Below are positions 32,381 through 44,654 of a stretch of DNA of 64,000 nt, piece after piece. Both the position numbers and the translations under genes were made by a program. The notes beneath the pieces were generated by a model, which saw nothing but the letters and a program-made list of their open reading frames with translations, had not been told where the DNA came from and searched no databases. Every line of letters starts with the position of its first letter. The stretch's first letter is position 1. The stretch is from Alligator mississippiensis. Taxonomy: Eukaryota; Chordata; Crocodylia; Alligatoridae. Where the stretch lies: NCBI RefSeq assembly GCF_030867095.1, contig NC_081835.1:42825892-42889891 (forward strand). The letters are read 5' to 3'.

Positions 32381-34475
32381 GCCCTTCCTTCCCAGCGCTC
32401 TCCCTGGCCCCACCACCCACATTGCAGCTTGGCTAGGATTACCTGAGGCGTCGGGCCTAAAGTTACGTTAATGGATGTGAATTCAGTGACACCTGTCCCT
32501 TTGCCATGAGCTGCCTCCTTTCCTTACTGCCAGCACTGGCCACGGTTGCTACGGCGACCCACCTCCATTGGGAGTGGGAGCATAATTTAGATAGATTTTT
32601 GTAGGTTATGCAGGGAAAGCTGAGAGGGAGCTGCAGGGAACCTGTGAGTTGCGGGGGGGGATGGAGCACAGGGCTGTGGAGGATCTTGTGGGGAAAGGCA
32701 AGGCCTTATGGATCCCAATTATCACGATGTAAATGAGGAGTAACTCCATTGATGCCAGTGGGGTTTTTCTAGCCCACACACAGTTAGAATTGGGGCCATC
32801 TCTATAGAGGCTTTGTGGAGAATAAGAGCTTTTGGGGGGTGGGGGAGGGGTTTCTTTCTCATCCCCCTTAGCTTGCCAGGTCTCAGAAACCTGTCCTGTC
32901 ATGTGCTATGGGCCACAATTCATCTCCAGGTTCTGCGCACCTGCCCTACACCCAAGAGCCTTACATCTGAACTGGCTCACACCTCTAGACTCTGCATATT
33001 GGCCATAGTTTATTAATGGCCTGTTTCCACATGTGAGACACTTACTAATACAAGGCCAAGCATCTAATTAGTTTATGGAGCCATTGATCCATTGATGGCT
33101 GTTGTTTGAGTGTTCACTAACAAGTCTAGCAGTCCCCAAGGGAGACAGCTTCAGCCCATGATTCATGAAGGAAGGAACTTGGTACATACCCAAGGATGCT
33201 GTAATCCACCCAGTGCTACAGGGGGATGCGCTGCTTTTTAATCACCATCTTCAACAAAAGTATCATCTGAGCGCACAGTGTTGAAGGTTCAGGCAGATAC
33301 CCTGATAGGATAATCATGACTCTCAAAAGAAAAGCTGCGTGCTGTTCCCTTGCCAATGGATTTATTCCCTGGTCTTTCTTGAAACTGACTCCACTGCTCT
33401 GCAGAAGAGCCTGGTTCGAGTCTTATTCCAAAGTAAACACAGGTGCAGAAGGAACAACAAAACTCCAAAATGGCTTCTTTGCTGCCATCATCTTAAAGAA
33501 AGCACACCACGTCACTCCATGGTCTCTGGGAAGGGATCTCTCCATATAAATCTATCCTGTTCCCCAGCAGGCCTTGCTGGAACACTAACTAGACTTTTCT
33601 GCCCTGCAGACTTCAGCTCCCAGCCTGCCTTGCTCTCTTGCCCTGTTAAGAAAGAGATGGACCGGAGCTGCTGGAAAAGCTACCTCTACTCCTCAACACT
33701 CAGAGGGCAGGAAGTTGAAACTAATGTTGCTCTTGAAGCTTCACATCTGGCAGTTGTTGTGCTTCAGTATTATTCATGAACTACTCCCCTTTAACTCTTC
33801 CAATACAGAGTGGGGCATCCCTTGACATGACTCAGTGATGAAGACTCTGTGCAGGTATTACTGCATGAGAAGACCATTTGTGTGCATGCATGTCCTAAAT
33901 GACCAGGACTGAAGCTTTACTGAGGTGATTCCCTGCCTCAATTACGGTGCAACACTATCAGTTTCAGTGGCACTATTCCTGATTTCCATCAGTATAAATG
34001 AAAGCGGAATCTGGTGTCCTATTCACTACATGCATCAGAGGAAATTCTGGAGACGGACCTCTATCTCCAAAGTTTGCTTCTTGAGCTGACATTCTCCATG
34101 GAAATGCACAGATGGTATTTCAGTGCTATAAAGAAGACCTACAGCAATAAACATTGAAAGACTAACTGGAAGGAACCTTTACAGACCTAGAGCCTCATCC
34201 CATCTGGCCCAAGACATGGAAGTCTGTCAATGTTGAGGAAAACAGAATGAGATTCTGGTGATGGATTAATTATATACATATGGATCGGTGCATTACAACA
34301 ACTCGATCAGGATATAAAAAACATATGGAACTCTACCTATGGCAGGAATCAACTTTGGTTACTTCTGGGTTGGAAAGTGCTCAGCTACCTTGTGTAATAT
34401 TAGCTAAAAGAAAAAAAAAGGTAGAATACACAAGAAAATCTGATGAAAGACTAAAAGATCTCCAACCATTTAGAT
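32381..34475. other. Mostly unassigned sequence with two old-repeat patches
   Basis: Patches at 32715-32795 ('gaggagtaactccattgatg') and 33945-34015 ('caacactatcagtttcagtgg') resemble the family at 29330. The rest is unrecognised. Confidence 0.35.
32545..32558 (-). promoter_or_regulatory. X-box-like motif (RFX)
   Basis: GTTGCTACGGCGAC is close to the RFX palindrome GTTGCCATGGCAAC (11 of 14). The same 14-mer occurs inside the MITE at about 44279-44292. Function is inferred. Confidence 0.3.
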
Positions 34476-34479
34476 AGCT

Positions 34480-34810
34480 GGTTAAGAAGTGAGTCAATAG
34501 ATATCTGATAGGTGACAAGGACACAATAGGTTTAATGACTGACAATTAAAATTTAAATCTGGAAATAAGATGCAGTTTTAATACTAAGGCTGATTAACCA
34601 TTACAGTTGTTTACCAAGGAAGGTGGTAAATTCTCCATTACTTGGAGAAACGCTTGCCCAAAGCCAGATGTCTTTTTTAGTCCAAAAGAGTTTTTATCAG
34701 CAAATTGTTGGTAGGTGCTGGAAGTTGGGAAGTCCTTGGCTTGTGTTATTCAGAAGGTCAGACTAGCTAATAAGAACAGTTCTTTCTGTGATTTGAGTCT
34801 ACAATATACC
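34480..34810 (+). mobile_element. CR1/L3-type LINE 3' fragment
   Basis: 'ctaaggctgattaaccatta', 'accaaggaaggtggtaaatt', 'ctccattacttgga' and 'attcagaaggtcagactagc' follow in order the plus-orientation CR1 3' blocks. AT-rich and diverged. Confidence 0.75.
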
Positions 34811-35119
34811 AGTACATTTCCTATGAAAATAGAAATAGTAATTATTGGATACATTCTGGACAATTATACTAGAAAGGACCTGAGTCCTGGACCTGTTTAT
34901 TTCAGATTCTACAGTTCCTTTCTGTACAATACTAAAAAAAAAGGTCAGTGATGATGGTGATGGTCCTCTTCCTTCAGTCTCTTGGGCATATTTTAACAAA
35001 CTACTTCCTGTCCTTGCAGGGGCAGTCTTTGACAATTTCCCTGCTATACCTATGGCAAGTTAAATGTTTTTTTTTGATGTTTCATTCATTATGCGTGGTA
35101 GTAGTATGTGCAGATTTTT

Positions 35120-35240
35120 TCCTGGAGTTTTTAACAAATTAAACAAAGCCTTGTCTAGAGATGATCCCACCCTAAGCAGGGGATTGGATTAGATGACCTC
35201 CTGAGGTCCCTTCCAGCCTTACTTTTCTAAGACTTTAAGA
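35120..35240 (+). mobile_element. CR1 3' tip
   Basis: 'aaagccttgtctagagatga' followed by 'aagcaggggattggattaga' and 'tgacctcctgaggtcccttc' is the canonical CR1 tail. Confidence 0.9.
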
Positions 35241-35754
35241 GAAGGCATCCTTAAGTCAACTTATCTACTTCTCAGCTGTAGAAGGCAGTTTTCCTAGCCC
35301 GCTTCGCAGGAGAACTGCTCTTCTGGCGTGGTTCAGTACCCGCCAAAGTGCAGCCCCCGGTGCGGGTGGAGGATGTTTGCCGGTAGTAGGGCCACTTATG
35401 TTTCTGGACTCTTGGATTTGGAATTAGTTTTGACTAATTTGGCCTCAGATACAAATTATATATATATATAAAAAAATCTACTTCTCAGCTGTAAGAAAAC
35501 AACTTGACAAAATGAAGGGAAGCTTCACTTTAGACAGGGTCTGTGTTGTATCAAAAATAGAACTGCTTGGAATACAGCAATTGCATTTCACGGCAACTTT
35601 GAGGTTTAAAATTTGTTTTCATTCAGCATTGGAACAAAATCAAAACTTTCCAAATGTGGGACTGTGAGGACTGTGTCAAAATGTCTGGTTTCTGATGAAG
35701 ACCTGACTGTTTCAATTGGGAAAAGAGTAAAGATGGGGCTTGAGATGTAAGAGA
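35241..35754. other. Unassigned non-coding sequence
   Basis: Contains a short (TA)n run at 35457-35470; otherwise unrecognised. Confidence 0.4.
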
Positions 35755-35900
35755 TGCTGGTCTGGCAAGCTGATGTCCCTGATTCACAGCAGAGTTTTTT
35801 GTCCATGATCTCTCTGGAATAGGCAGAGTAGGGAGCTGAGCTCCAGGCTCTTACAGCCCAGATAAGTGCCCCAACTAGTAAGCAATAGAGCATTTCTTGC
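35755..35900 (-). repeat. tRNA-like SINE fragment
   Basis: On the minus strand 'ttggggcacttatctgggct', 'gtaagagcctggagctcagc' and 'tccctactctgcctattcc' match the family seen at 16600 and 16835. Confidence 0.55.
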
Positions 35901-35904
35901 TCTG

Positions 35905-36495
35905 AAGAAAACCAAAAACCAAAAACAAATCCATGCTGCAATCCCTTTGTCTCTGTAAAACATTTCAGCTTCAGTGTCAATAATGATCCAATTAGCTCTA
36001 ATAAAAGAAACATTTGACCATTTGATCAGAGATGAAAATTCACTTTCCATTTGTTATGGTGAGGTGCGGGTGGAGGGAAGGCAATGAGGGACACACACAG
36101 GATGTATGGCTCTTAGCCATTTTTTAGACTTTCACTTTTGGGTCTGAAACCTTCCAATTCATGACACTGACCCAAAAAATTAAAGCCTTTTTTGAACTGA
36201 TAAAGTGGAAGCACTGATGTACCTTCTGTCGATCATTTTTTTCCAGCTACATCCCTTGAGAGCCAGTACTGTATTTTATTTACTATAACACTGGTTATGA
36301 CATCCCGGCAGTTGCTGTGACTGTGATGAAGATCCTCGAGGTCACGAACTGAAATCAAGGTATCCAATAAACTAAGGGTGCAATGATGCTCCTCCTCCTC
36401 CTGGTTCCACAGTGGACAGTAACATCAGCATAGAAGCTAATTGCCTAACTAATACTCCAAAATAAGCAATTAGCTTTTACTCACAGCTATATAAA
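35905..36495. other. Unassigned non-coding sequence
   Basis: No family recognised. Confidence 0.4.
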
Positions 36496-36499
36496 ACTT

Positions 36500-36945
36500 C
36501 ATAGAATTTAGTCCAGAAGACACCATTAGAACATGTATTTGGGCCAGTTATCTCTGCATTGAGCCCTATAACTTATTAACTACAGCATATGTCCAGATTT
36601 GAAGATATGAAGAGATGGAAAATCCACCACTTTCCTTAGGTGTTTGTTCCAATGGCCAATCAGCCTGACTGTTAAAATTTTGTGCCTAATTTCTAATTTG
36701 AATTTTCCTCTCTGCAGCTTCCAGCCTCTGGTTCTTGTTATGCCTTTCTCCACAGGATTAAAGAGTCCTTTATATTCAGTGCTTTCTCACTGTGAAGGCA
36801 CTTGCGCATGATAATCAAATCACCTCTACATCTTTTACAAGCTAAACAGATTCAGGCTTTTAAGATTCTCAATCTAATTGGCCTCTTTCCGCTCTCAAAT
36901 CATTTTTGTGACTCTTTTCTGCATCATCTACCATTTTTCAAAATA
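36500..36945 (-). mobile_element. CR1/L3-type LINE 3' fragment
   Basis: Minus-orientation order: 'tcatagaatttagtccagaa', 'gtttgttccaatggccaatc', 'gttaaaattttgtgcctaat', 'ctggttcttgttatgccttt' and 'cactgtgaaggcact'. This is the same family as 664-1515 but less diverged and uninterrupted, so it serves as an internal reference for that split copy. Confidence 0.85.
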
Positions 36946-37408
36946 CTTTAAAAAATGGAAACATCCAATCTGTGTGCATTCTTCTGAGATTGACTTCAAC
37001 AATGCTTAACCTCCCCCACCCCTCCCCTCCCTGCTTTACTGGCTCCCCTGTTTCTATATCTAGGAATTGCATTAGTCCTTCCTGATACAGCATTCCATGG
37101 GCAGCTCCTTTTTGGTTTGTAGATGTCCAGCCTCCTTCAGCTTCTGTTTTGAGAGTGTTTAGTTTCATGTGAGAGGTGATTGGTGACAAAAAGCAAGACA
37201 GACACTGGAAAATGTGGAAAGGAAAAAAAGAAAATGTCCATTTGAGGCTGTAAATAGGACATTGGGTTTTCTGGGGTGGACGAGAATTAATTTATGTTCC
37301 CTTTTCCCTGTTCCATACAAAGCTGATGCTCTACCACTGACTAGAAGCATTAAAAAGCCCTTGAGTTAGGCCCCACAAATCGTGAGATTGGCTTAAAAAT
37401 CCTGCAGT

Positions 37409-37411
<3 letters not shown>
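36946..37411. other. Unassigned non-coding sequence
   Basis: No family recognised. Confidence 0.4.

Positions 37412-37478
<67 letters not shown>
37412..37478. repeat. Compound (TA)n(GT)n microsatellite
   Basis: About 19 TA units (37412-37450) directly followed by 14 GT units (37451-37478), uninterrupted. Confidence 0.98.
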
Positions 37479-37480
<2 letters not shown>

Positions 37481-37861
37481 CTTTCCAAGCCTTTCTTCTG
37501 GATCTCTGAGGGCTAGAAATGGACTTAAAAAAAATAAAAGAAAAGCAAATTGAGGGTCTGGGGGCATACATAGCACACAATCCCAGAAGTAGGGGTAGTA
37601 GTGATAACACCAGCAGATGTCATGAGATTCACAATGAGATTTCAAGATTTGGCAAGATTTTACAGTCACTTTCTAATGTCAGCCTGTATAAGTGCTTACA
37701 TTTAGTTCTAAAGAATTCCAATCTTGGTGAAGTATAAAAAGGAAGCTTTTGAATTCCTAGACCAACAGACTTTGGGAATCGGTCTGTCACTTGAAAGGCA
37801 ATGACATTCTTTGATTAGTCTGTCACATCTGTGATTAGTCTATCACCTATTCTTTGATTAA
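37479..37861. other. Unassigned non-coding sequence
   Basis: Three spaced copies of 'ttgattagtctgtcac'-like words at 37810-37860 form a tiny imperfect tandem just left of the CR1 3' end. Confidence 0.45.
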
Positions 37862-39113
37862 TCGTAGAATCATAGGGACCTGTAAGATCATCAAGTCCGG
37901 TACCCTGCGATGGGCAGAAAGTTGTTGGGCTTAGATGAGCTCAACAAGGTGCTTGTCCAGCCTCATCTTGAACACCTCCAAGGATGGTGACTGCACCACC
38001 TCTGCCAGGAGTGTGTTCCAGATTCTGGTAACCCTTACAGAGAACAAGTTATTTTTTTTATGTCCAGCCTGAATTTACCCTCTGTCAGCTTATGCCCCAT
38101 TGGTCCTTGTCCTCCCTTTAGGTGCCTTCCTGAAGATTTGCTCCCCTAGGTCTTGATGCTCACCCCTGATATAGGCGGCTATCAAGTCAAATCTCAGCCT
38201 TCTCTTTCTCAGACTAAACCGGCCCAGTTCCCGGAGTCTCTCTTCATACGGCCTATCTTCCATGCCCTTAATCATAAGCATGGCCCTTCTTTGTACCCTC
38301 TCAAGCTTATCCATATCCTTCTTGAAGTGCGGTGCCCAAAACTGGACACAGTATTCCAGATGTGGTCTCACCAATGCCGAATAGAGAGATAGGAGTGCCT
38401 CCCTGGATCTACTGGCACCACATTGGCTGATGCACACCAGAGCTCTATTTGTCCTTCTGGCAACCTCATAGCACAGCTGACTTATGTTCATCTTCTGGTC
38501 TATCATGATCCCCAGGTCTCACTCAGATGCTGTGCCAGCCAGTGGACCACCACCCATTGTATAGTTACGGTGAAGGTTCTTCCTACCCAGATGAAGAACC
38601 CTGAACTTCTCCCTGTTAAACCTCATCTGATTCTATTCTGCCCATAAATCCGATCTGTCAAGGTTGTCCTGGATCTTTACCCTATCCTCTGATGTGCCTG
38701 CATTTCCCCACAGCTTGGTATCATCCACGAACTTAATCATTGAGCTCTCCACCCCCTCATCCAAGTCATTAATAAATATGTTAAAGAGCACAGGTCCAAG
38801 CACCGATCCCTGGGGGACACCACTGGAGACGGCCCTCCAGGATGAGACCATCCCATCAATTACAACTCTCTGGGAGCAGCCTCTAAGCCAGTTGTACACC
38901 CACATCATTGTAGACTGGCCCATCTCAGTACCCTCCAGTTTGGTTGAGATAATCCCATGGGAAACAGAATCAAAGGATTTACTGAAGTCTAAGTAAATGA
39001 CATCAACCTTGTGTCCCTTGTCCAGATGGTTAGTTACCTGGTCGTAGAAGGACTCTAGGTTTGTCAAGCATGATCTACCCTTAACAAAGCCGTGCTGGTT
39101 GCTTCTTAACACC
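37862..39113 (-). mobile_element. CR1 LINE, 5'-truncated (copy B)
   Basis: The 3' tip is at the left (cgtagaatcatagggacctg) and the copy runs into the reverse transcriptase domain, stopping near 39113. The 5' truncation is typical of incomplete reverse transcription. The coding part keeps a single frame throughout, with two in-frame stops. Confidence 0.95.
38090..39112 (-). pseudogene. CR1 reverse transcriptase pseudogene (copy B)
   Basis: Reading on the minus strand from 39112: NQHGFVKGRSCLTNLESF, then YLDFSKSFDSVSHG, SGVPQGSVLGPVLFNIF, INDLDEGVES and KFVDDTKLWG. FVDD is at 38720-38731 and the two aspartates are intact. After that come the thumb-like region and RALVCISQC, LVRPHLEYCVQFWAPHF, ERVQRRAMLMIKG and RPYEERLRELGRFSLRKRR. 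The parts 39112-38633 and 38506-38090 share one frame; TAG (38633-38635) and a TGA just before 38506 are the only breaks in it. The N-terminal endonuclease is absent. It is much better preserved than copy A, which suggests a younger insertion. Confidence 0.93.
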
Positions 39114-41249
39114 CCACCAGTTACCTACTTAGTCTGTCACTGTAATGCTTCTCTATCAGCCAGAACACAAAAACCTCTAGCACTTTTGCTCAGGTCCCTT
39201 AGCTACTTGCCTGTTCTCTGTGAACCAGCCACAGTGGGTAGCATATTAGAAAACTCCATCTTAAGCAAATCAACAGTAGGCAGTTCTATGGTCTTTCATA
39301 ACAGGAAGTGGTCCTGGAATATCTTCACCAAATGTTGAAAACACAACTGTGGAACCTAGTAGATGAAGATGCTACCATCAAGGCTAGGAGATTTCTGGCT
39401 ATTTGTATCCCAAAGCTTTTTTTGCTTCTTTTTTTTTTCGGGGTGGGGGGGGGCGAGGGAGGGAGGGAAGGGTAAAATTTCTCTTCTCTGAGAAGTTGTT
39501 GTGCATTTTGTTTCAGATCCAGTGATTTGATCATTCATTCAGTCTTCCATTTGCAATGGAATACTGTTCCCTTCCTGCTGCTGGACTCCCTGCAAGCTAC
39601 CACACCCAATATCAATAGGTCACCTTCAGGCTTTCTCTCAGTCCTTTAACAGTCTTTCCTGACCTACAAAAGAATGTGTACTTTCTTCCAGCCTCTTCAA
39701 TACTATGATTTAGATTCAATCAGGTTTTCTCAGAGAGTAAAATCAAGGAATGTGTGACCTGCGATTAGGCTCCACAACTAATCCGAAGTCCCTTAATCAT
39801 CAGTAGATGATGATTCTTACAACCTGATTCTTACATCCTGCTGTACAATATGTAGCAGGACTTGTTCACTTTCTAGAGGTTCCTGCAACAAACTAATAAC
39901 ACCAGTTAAAAAACAAAATTACACTGTTCATAATAATGCAGTATTTACCACTTACAAGTACTAAGTCCCAGGATTCATTTAACTAAAAATGGCATTAAGG
40001 GGAAAACAATAAGCAATCGCTTAGCAAAACCTGCATAATAAATTCATGATAGGTGAGGCCACCCCAAGGTCTTTTAGCAACCATCCTGACCCAGTCCTCC
40101 TCCTGTGGCTGAGTGACTGATGACGGAATTGCCACTGCCCTTTCTTCATTTTAGCCCTCTCATGATTTGCTTTCCTAGCTTGAAGGAATCAAAGTTTGGG
40201 ATGAGTTAAGCTCTCACTTCTATGAGGTGCAGTTTCTAGGCGTTCTACCACCACTGTCCTGGCCCTGGGTTGAGAGGCTCCCACTGGTGTCCCTTTTATT
40301 TAGCTACTGCTCTGTCCTCAGTTGCTTTGATGCCGATAGTTATTGTTACTGTTGTTGCTTTGCTACTCCCTCATTCTGGTCTATTATGCCTCAGTTTTTC
40401 AGATAATCATGAAACAGCCTCTGCAGTGTTTTAGTTCTTTGAAGAAGATTCAGTGGCACATTAGATCCCAACTGAATCCTTACCATGTCAGGAAGACATA
40501 CCAGCATGAAACTTTTTTGCCCCTCCCTTTTCTTTCTTGCTTTGCTCATGACCCAATCACCCATAAAGAACTGGGTAGGGTGACCCATGACCTTGAGCAT
40601 ACTGAGCATGGTTCATTTGCCCATCCATGTTCACACATGGCTAATTGGGTTCCAGCCATCCCAAGCTCCAGAACCTTGCAGTATTTTAGCATAATGTTTC
40701 CAAACTGTCACATCACAGCCATGCAAATGATGCCCAGCCTACAAGTTAGCTCTGATTGCTCATTCACAGATGCCACCGCAGCAGGGGCTCCCTCCAGTGG
40801 TTCTCTGGCAGCTCTGGACTGTGAGTTGTCCATAGTGACTCTACTCTTAGGACTTTAGACCACAGGCCAATATGAATATAAAGTAGTTTATGTTACTGTA
40901 CCTGGGCCTGTCTCCAGTCCAGTGTCCCCAGGCATTTATATGCTGCTCACGGTCACTAGGGACCACAAGAGCAGTGTAATTTACATCAAGTTGTTATAAT
41001 TTACGCAATGATGAGATGAAATTTGCACTAGATTTACCTAAACACATTTATGAATTTGACCTTTCCTTTGTTTCTGTCACACTGTGAACCCACCACCAAT
41101 GATCAGCGTCTGAGTGACACCTCTTAATTGCTGCTAAAGATGTCTTTTCCTGGCTTCATTACAGGCCCGAAAGAATAACAGTGTCCTTTTCTTGCCTTGC
41201 CTCTTTCCTTTGCTCAGGTGGATTTACAGTTAGTCGCAGGAAAGCAGTA
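39114..41249. other. Unassigned non-coding sequence
   Basis: A mixed T/G homopolymer patch lies at 39418-39455. The 171-codon frame at 40343-40858 has no recognisable domain. No repeat family was identified. Confidence 0.4.
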
Positions 41250-41340
41250 CAGTGGGTCTAGTAGTTAGAGCAAAGTATGGGTTCTTGGATTTTAATTCAG
41301 TTGCAGCCCCTTCTGCTCGTGTCTGAGCTCAGGTATCACG
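41250..41340 (+). repeat. MIR-like SINE fragment
   Basis: 'ggtctagtagttagagcaaa' and 'gggttcttggattttaattc' resemble the MIR 5' and core blocks. Confidence 0.5.
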
Positions 41341-41910
41341 AGTGCTTGCCTTCCTCCTATCTTGCTCCAGCTCTGGTAGAGAGCTGCGTAAATGCAGGGC
41401 TTGGAAACCAGGTGGTGCATCAAAAGCTGAATTTTCTTTGGCCAACATATGCTTTGCAGGGCTTAACTAATAGCAAACCACTGATTTCAACAGAAAGGCA
41501 TTTTAGTCTTTAGACTTTCCAGATTCCCCTCGGCGCAGGGCTGAGTGCTGTACACATGGGAGAGCTCTTCAGAAGCATCCGATCTGCAGGATCACTCGAT
41601 TTATTTTTAAACAACAGTCAGGGAGAGTTGACAGCTGAAAGGCAAGGATCAGCCTGTGTCCACGGAGATGCAACAGGGTTAAATCAACAGGGGAAAGACC
41701 CAGGCCAGGTGAAACTTGTAAACAGATTATAACCGTGCTAGGTCTGTAACTTCAGCCCCGCCAGGATTTGCAATTGTTACTACTACTTGTGTGTATACTG
41801 GCAGGGGAAAGACTGCTCCATCTAGTCTGTCAAGTTGCCTCTGACAGGATTGAGCGAGAGCAAGAACTGAGGCCTGTAATCCCAGGTCTGGTTTTCATTA
41901 TCACTACTAC
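41341..41910. other. Unassigned non-coding sequence
   Basis: No family recognised. Confidence 0.4.
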
Positions 41911-41916
41911 TGCATG

Positions 41917-41930
41917 GTTACCATAGCAAC
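41917..41930. promoter_or_regulatory. X-box (RFX-type) palindrome
   Basis: GTTACCATAGCAAC matches the RFX X-box GTTRCCATRGYAAC at every position. It lies in non-repetitive sequence, followed by 'gtgctaggccgcacatagag' and a TGACG-containing stretch ('atggtgacgtgcg' at 41964). RFX factors bind this sequence in ciliary and immune genes; function here is untested. Confidence 0.45.
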
Positions 41931-42436
41931 GTGCTAGGCCGCACATAGAGTTAACTTTCATTATGGTGACGTGCGTCTGTGTGTGTGTCCAGGGAGCAGG
42001 GGCCAGAGGGGCTTGGAGATGTATGTCCAAATTTCAGGTGCATGATGGGGTCCCCTCCCTCTTATTTTCCATTTGGATAAGTTTCCAACTTGGTGTAAAA
42101 CAGTTTTAGTCACTCTGTTTATTTTGGGGGAGCCATTGTATTTTTATTACTTAAAAAGAAAATATCATTCATGTCCAACAATACTGTGATCCCAGGCCAG
42201 AAACCAGAGCTTAAGGATTGAAAACCGGAGTTGCTGTGGGGATCCTGAGAGACACCTCCCCCCTACACTGCAGCAACATGTCTACCGAATTTAGACTGAT
42301 CTGTACCTAATTCCCCCCACTCCCCTTCTGAGCAACCAGATGGGAACGGGTGACACCGAACCAGCTCGTTAGAGGCACATGGCTTCCTGTCAGTAGAAAC
42401 TGACTCTGTGCAACAAAGATCAAAGACAGTAAAGCT
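41931..42436. other. Unassigned non-coding sequence
   Basis: No family recognised. Confidence 0.4.
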
Positions 42437-42575
42437 ATTAAACTATAAGCTTTTTTGGAAAATGGACCTTCCCTTGGGTATGTGTTTGTATGGTGCTTGG
42501 CTCATTGTCATTATGATCTCTGCTTGGAGTCTCTCATTGCTACCTCAGTGCAAATAATACATTTTAATAATAATA
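42437..42575 (+). repeat. L2/MIR-like 3' tail of sauropsid type
   Basis: 'actataagcttttttggaaa', 'atgtgtttgtatggtgcttg' and a terminal 'ttttaataataatag' follow the order of this tail class, including the A/T-rich 3' terminus. It is the most complete of the three copies. Confidence 0.65.
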
Positions 42576-42579
42576 GGGT

Positions 42580-44150
42580 CTCATGGGAAAATGAGTATGT
42601 GATCATGTAATTAAAGACCGTGTTATTATGCATATGCACAAAAGGGGCTGAATTAAGATTTTACATACAACCATGATTCTGGTATTTCCTGGTTCTTGAG
42701 CATTTGGCTTTGCAACCTTTCAATCATGTAGTACATTTTACATGTAATAATTAGTTAGTTTATCTCCGATTAGTGCAACACCATTCCCTACATGAAGTTC
42801 TCCAGAATTTTGTACATCTCAGTTTGAAATTAAATGGGATGATCACTTACTTTTCTTACTTTGGAAGGTTATTCTGCAAATATATCTTACCACTAGGACA
42901 CTGCAGAAGTTAAACAGAAAGCTGTAGGACAGAGAGTTTTGTGGGGAGTGATGGGATTCTGGAGTTTACAAAGATGTGGTCAAAGACAGGTCTAAACTTA
43001 GACTCAGGATGATGCCAATGAGACAGCTTCCATAATTGAGGTTGAATCAGAGGCCTGCTGAAAGCATTAACTTGAACTAAACTTGCCAAGAGTCACTAAT
43101 TATTACTGTAGAGAATTTAGACTTTCAGTGGATCAAGCACAGAGGGAAACCTGTAACACCCGCTCGCTAGTAGGTGGCACATGCCGCTGTGAAACTGAGA
43201 TGCCTTGGTTTTCAGTACACTGTCCCTATAACTTCTGAAGAACTCTGCATGCATTCAGAAGAGATACCTTGCTGGTCACTGATGCTGGCACTGCTTGCAG
43301 AAGAGACACATACATTGTGCTGTCCTGGATACTGTATTTGGGTTGCCCTTGTCATTGTTTTTCCTTTTGAAAAACGACATTGATCTGAGATTGAAAGCAC
43401 GTGTGGGTTTTTTTGTGTGTGCAGAAACAGCAGCTCCCAGCTGGGCTTTGTTTCTCAGGCGCAGGTTCATGAGTCATTCCATCTGTTTGAGCATCTTGAG
43501 AGTGGTAGTTGCACAGTGTGGAAATGGCTGCATCACTTATCCTGAGTGGTCTCGCACCGCTCCCGAGGCTGCTCCTCCAGTGGCAGCTTCAGGAGCCTTG
43601 GGCCTATTGCCTGCTGGGGGAGAGCTTCCCAGCTTTTCTTGGCTCCACTGTTCTTGAGTCCCTCGCATGCATCCGCCCCTCGTGCTGGGCACACTGGGCT
43701 TTTATTTACACCGGAGACCCCGCCCCTGAAGTCTGCAGGCCTGAAAAGCACAGTCTTCAATCAGGTCCAGGGGCTCCTCCCATCCCCCCCCACCTCTGAG
43801 CAGATCCTCCCTGATCTTACCTGATTGGTGGAAATGTTCCACCAATCTGAAGTGTCCTTCTCCAAGCCGGGCTTGTCAGGCAAAAGCAGTGAGCCCGCCA
43901 CATGTGCACATGACAGACACTCACTTTGGCAGCCATAAGTGGTGAGACAGGGACTTCTCTGGCTCTTGTGATACAAATGAAGGAGAGCTGGAGCTTAGTT
44001 CTCTGGGTGGCATAACTCAAGAACCAGGAGACAGTGAATAAAATGGAGAGGTGGGAAATCCAATACTGATCAGGAAGAAATTGCTGCTCAAACTATGCAT
44101 AATTCGACTGTGTAACCCACAGCCAAAGGAAATTGTTGAGACCAAGAACA
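42580..44150. other. Unassigned non-coding sequence
   Basis: No repeat family recognised. Overlapping open frames at 43295-43824 lack domains. Confidence 0.4.
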
Positions 44151-44154
44151 TAGT

Positions 44155-44431
44155 GGGCACATCTACACAAGATTGTGCAGCGCTGTAGCAATGCGCTACA
44201 CCACCATAGTGTCTGTTGGCAACAACCATGACACCACCGCTACATCGCCATAGCAACGTGCTCCCTTGTTATAGCGCGTTGCTACGGCGACATAGTGGCC
44301 AAAAATAACTGTGCCCGGCTGGCACAGCACAGTACAGGCTGTTACAGCACCATATTTTAGTACTTCCAAAAGGAAGTACTAAATGACAGTGCCGTAACAA
44401 AGGCGCTGTATGGCCACATGTAGATGCACTC
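44155..44431. mobile_element. MITE with GGGYRYRTCTACAC ends
   Basis: The left end is GGGCACATCTACAC and the right end is the complement of GAGTGCATCTACATGTG. The interior matches 28287-28553 in order: 'gctgtagcaatgcgctacac', 'ccatgacaccaccgctacat', 'ccaaaaataac' and 'ccaaaaggaagtactaaatg'. It has an inner inverted repeat: 'tacatcgccatagcaacg' near 44239 against 'cgttgctacggcgacata' near 44278. A 3-bp duplication is not evident here (AGT left). Confidence 0.8.
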
Positions 44432-44434
44432 TGC

Positions 44435-44650
44435 GAGGTTTAAATAAATAGATAGCAAGAAACTCCACAGTTAAAGATTAGTTAATGTTGAAGAGCACTG
44501 TGGAAGGGCTATCGTACCTTGAATCACAAATCATAAGACAGCATGGATCTCTCAAGCATATTTTAATAACCCTTGATGTTAAACATTGGCCACCAGTATC
44601 CCCCTGCTTTACCTGTGGTTGGTCAGGGTGCTGTGTTACAGGTTGTGTAA
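44435..44650. other. Unassigned non-coding sequence
   Basis: Nothing recognised. Confidence 0.35.
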
Positions 44651-44654
44651 CAGG

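Noticed and set aside
37810..37861. CRISPR-like spaced repeat (ttgattagtctgtcac)
   Set aside because: Three imperfect short copies in vertebrate DNA with no regular spacers; a minor tandem next to a CR1 end.
40343..40858. 171-codon open frame
   Set aside because: No domain, and frame length alone is not evidence in vertebrate non-coding DNA.
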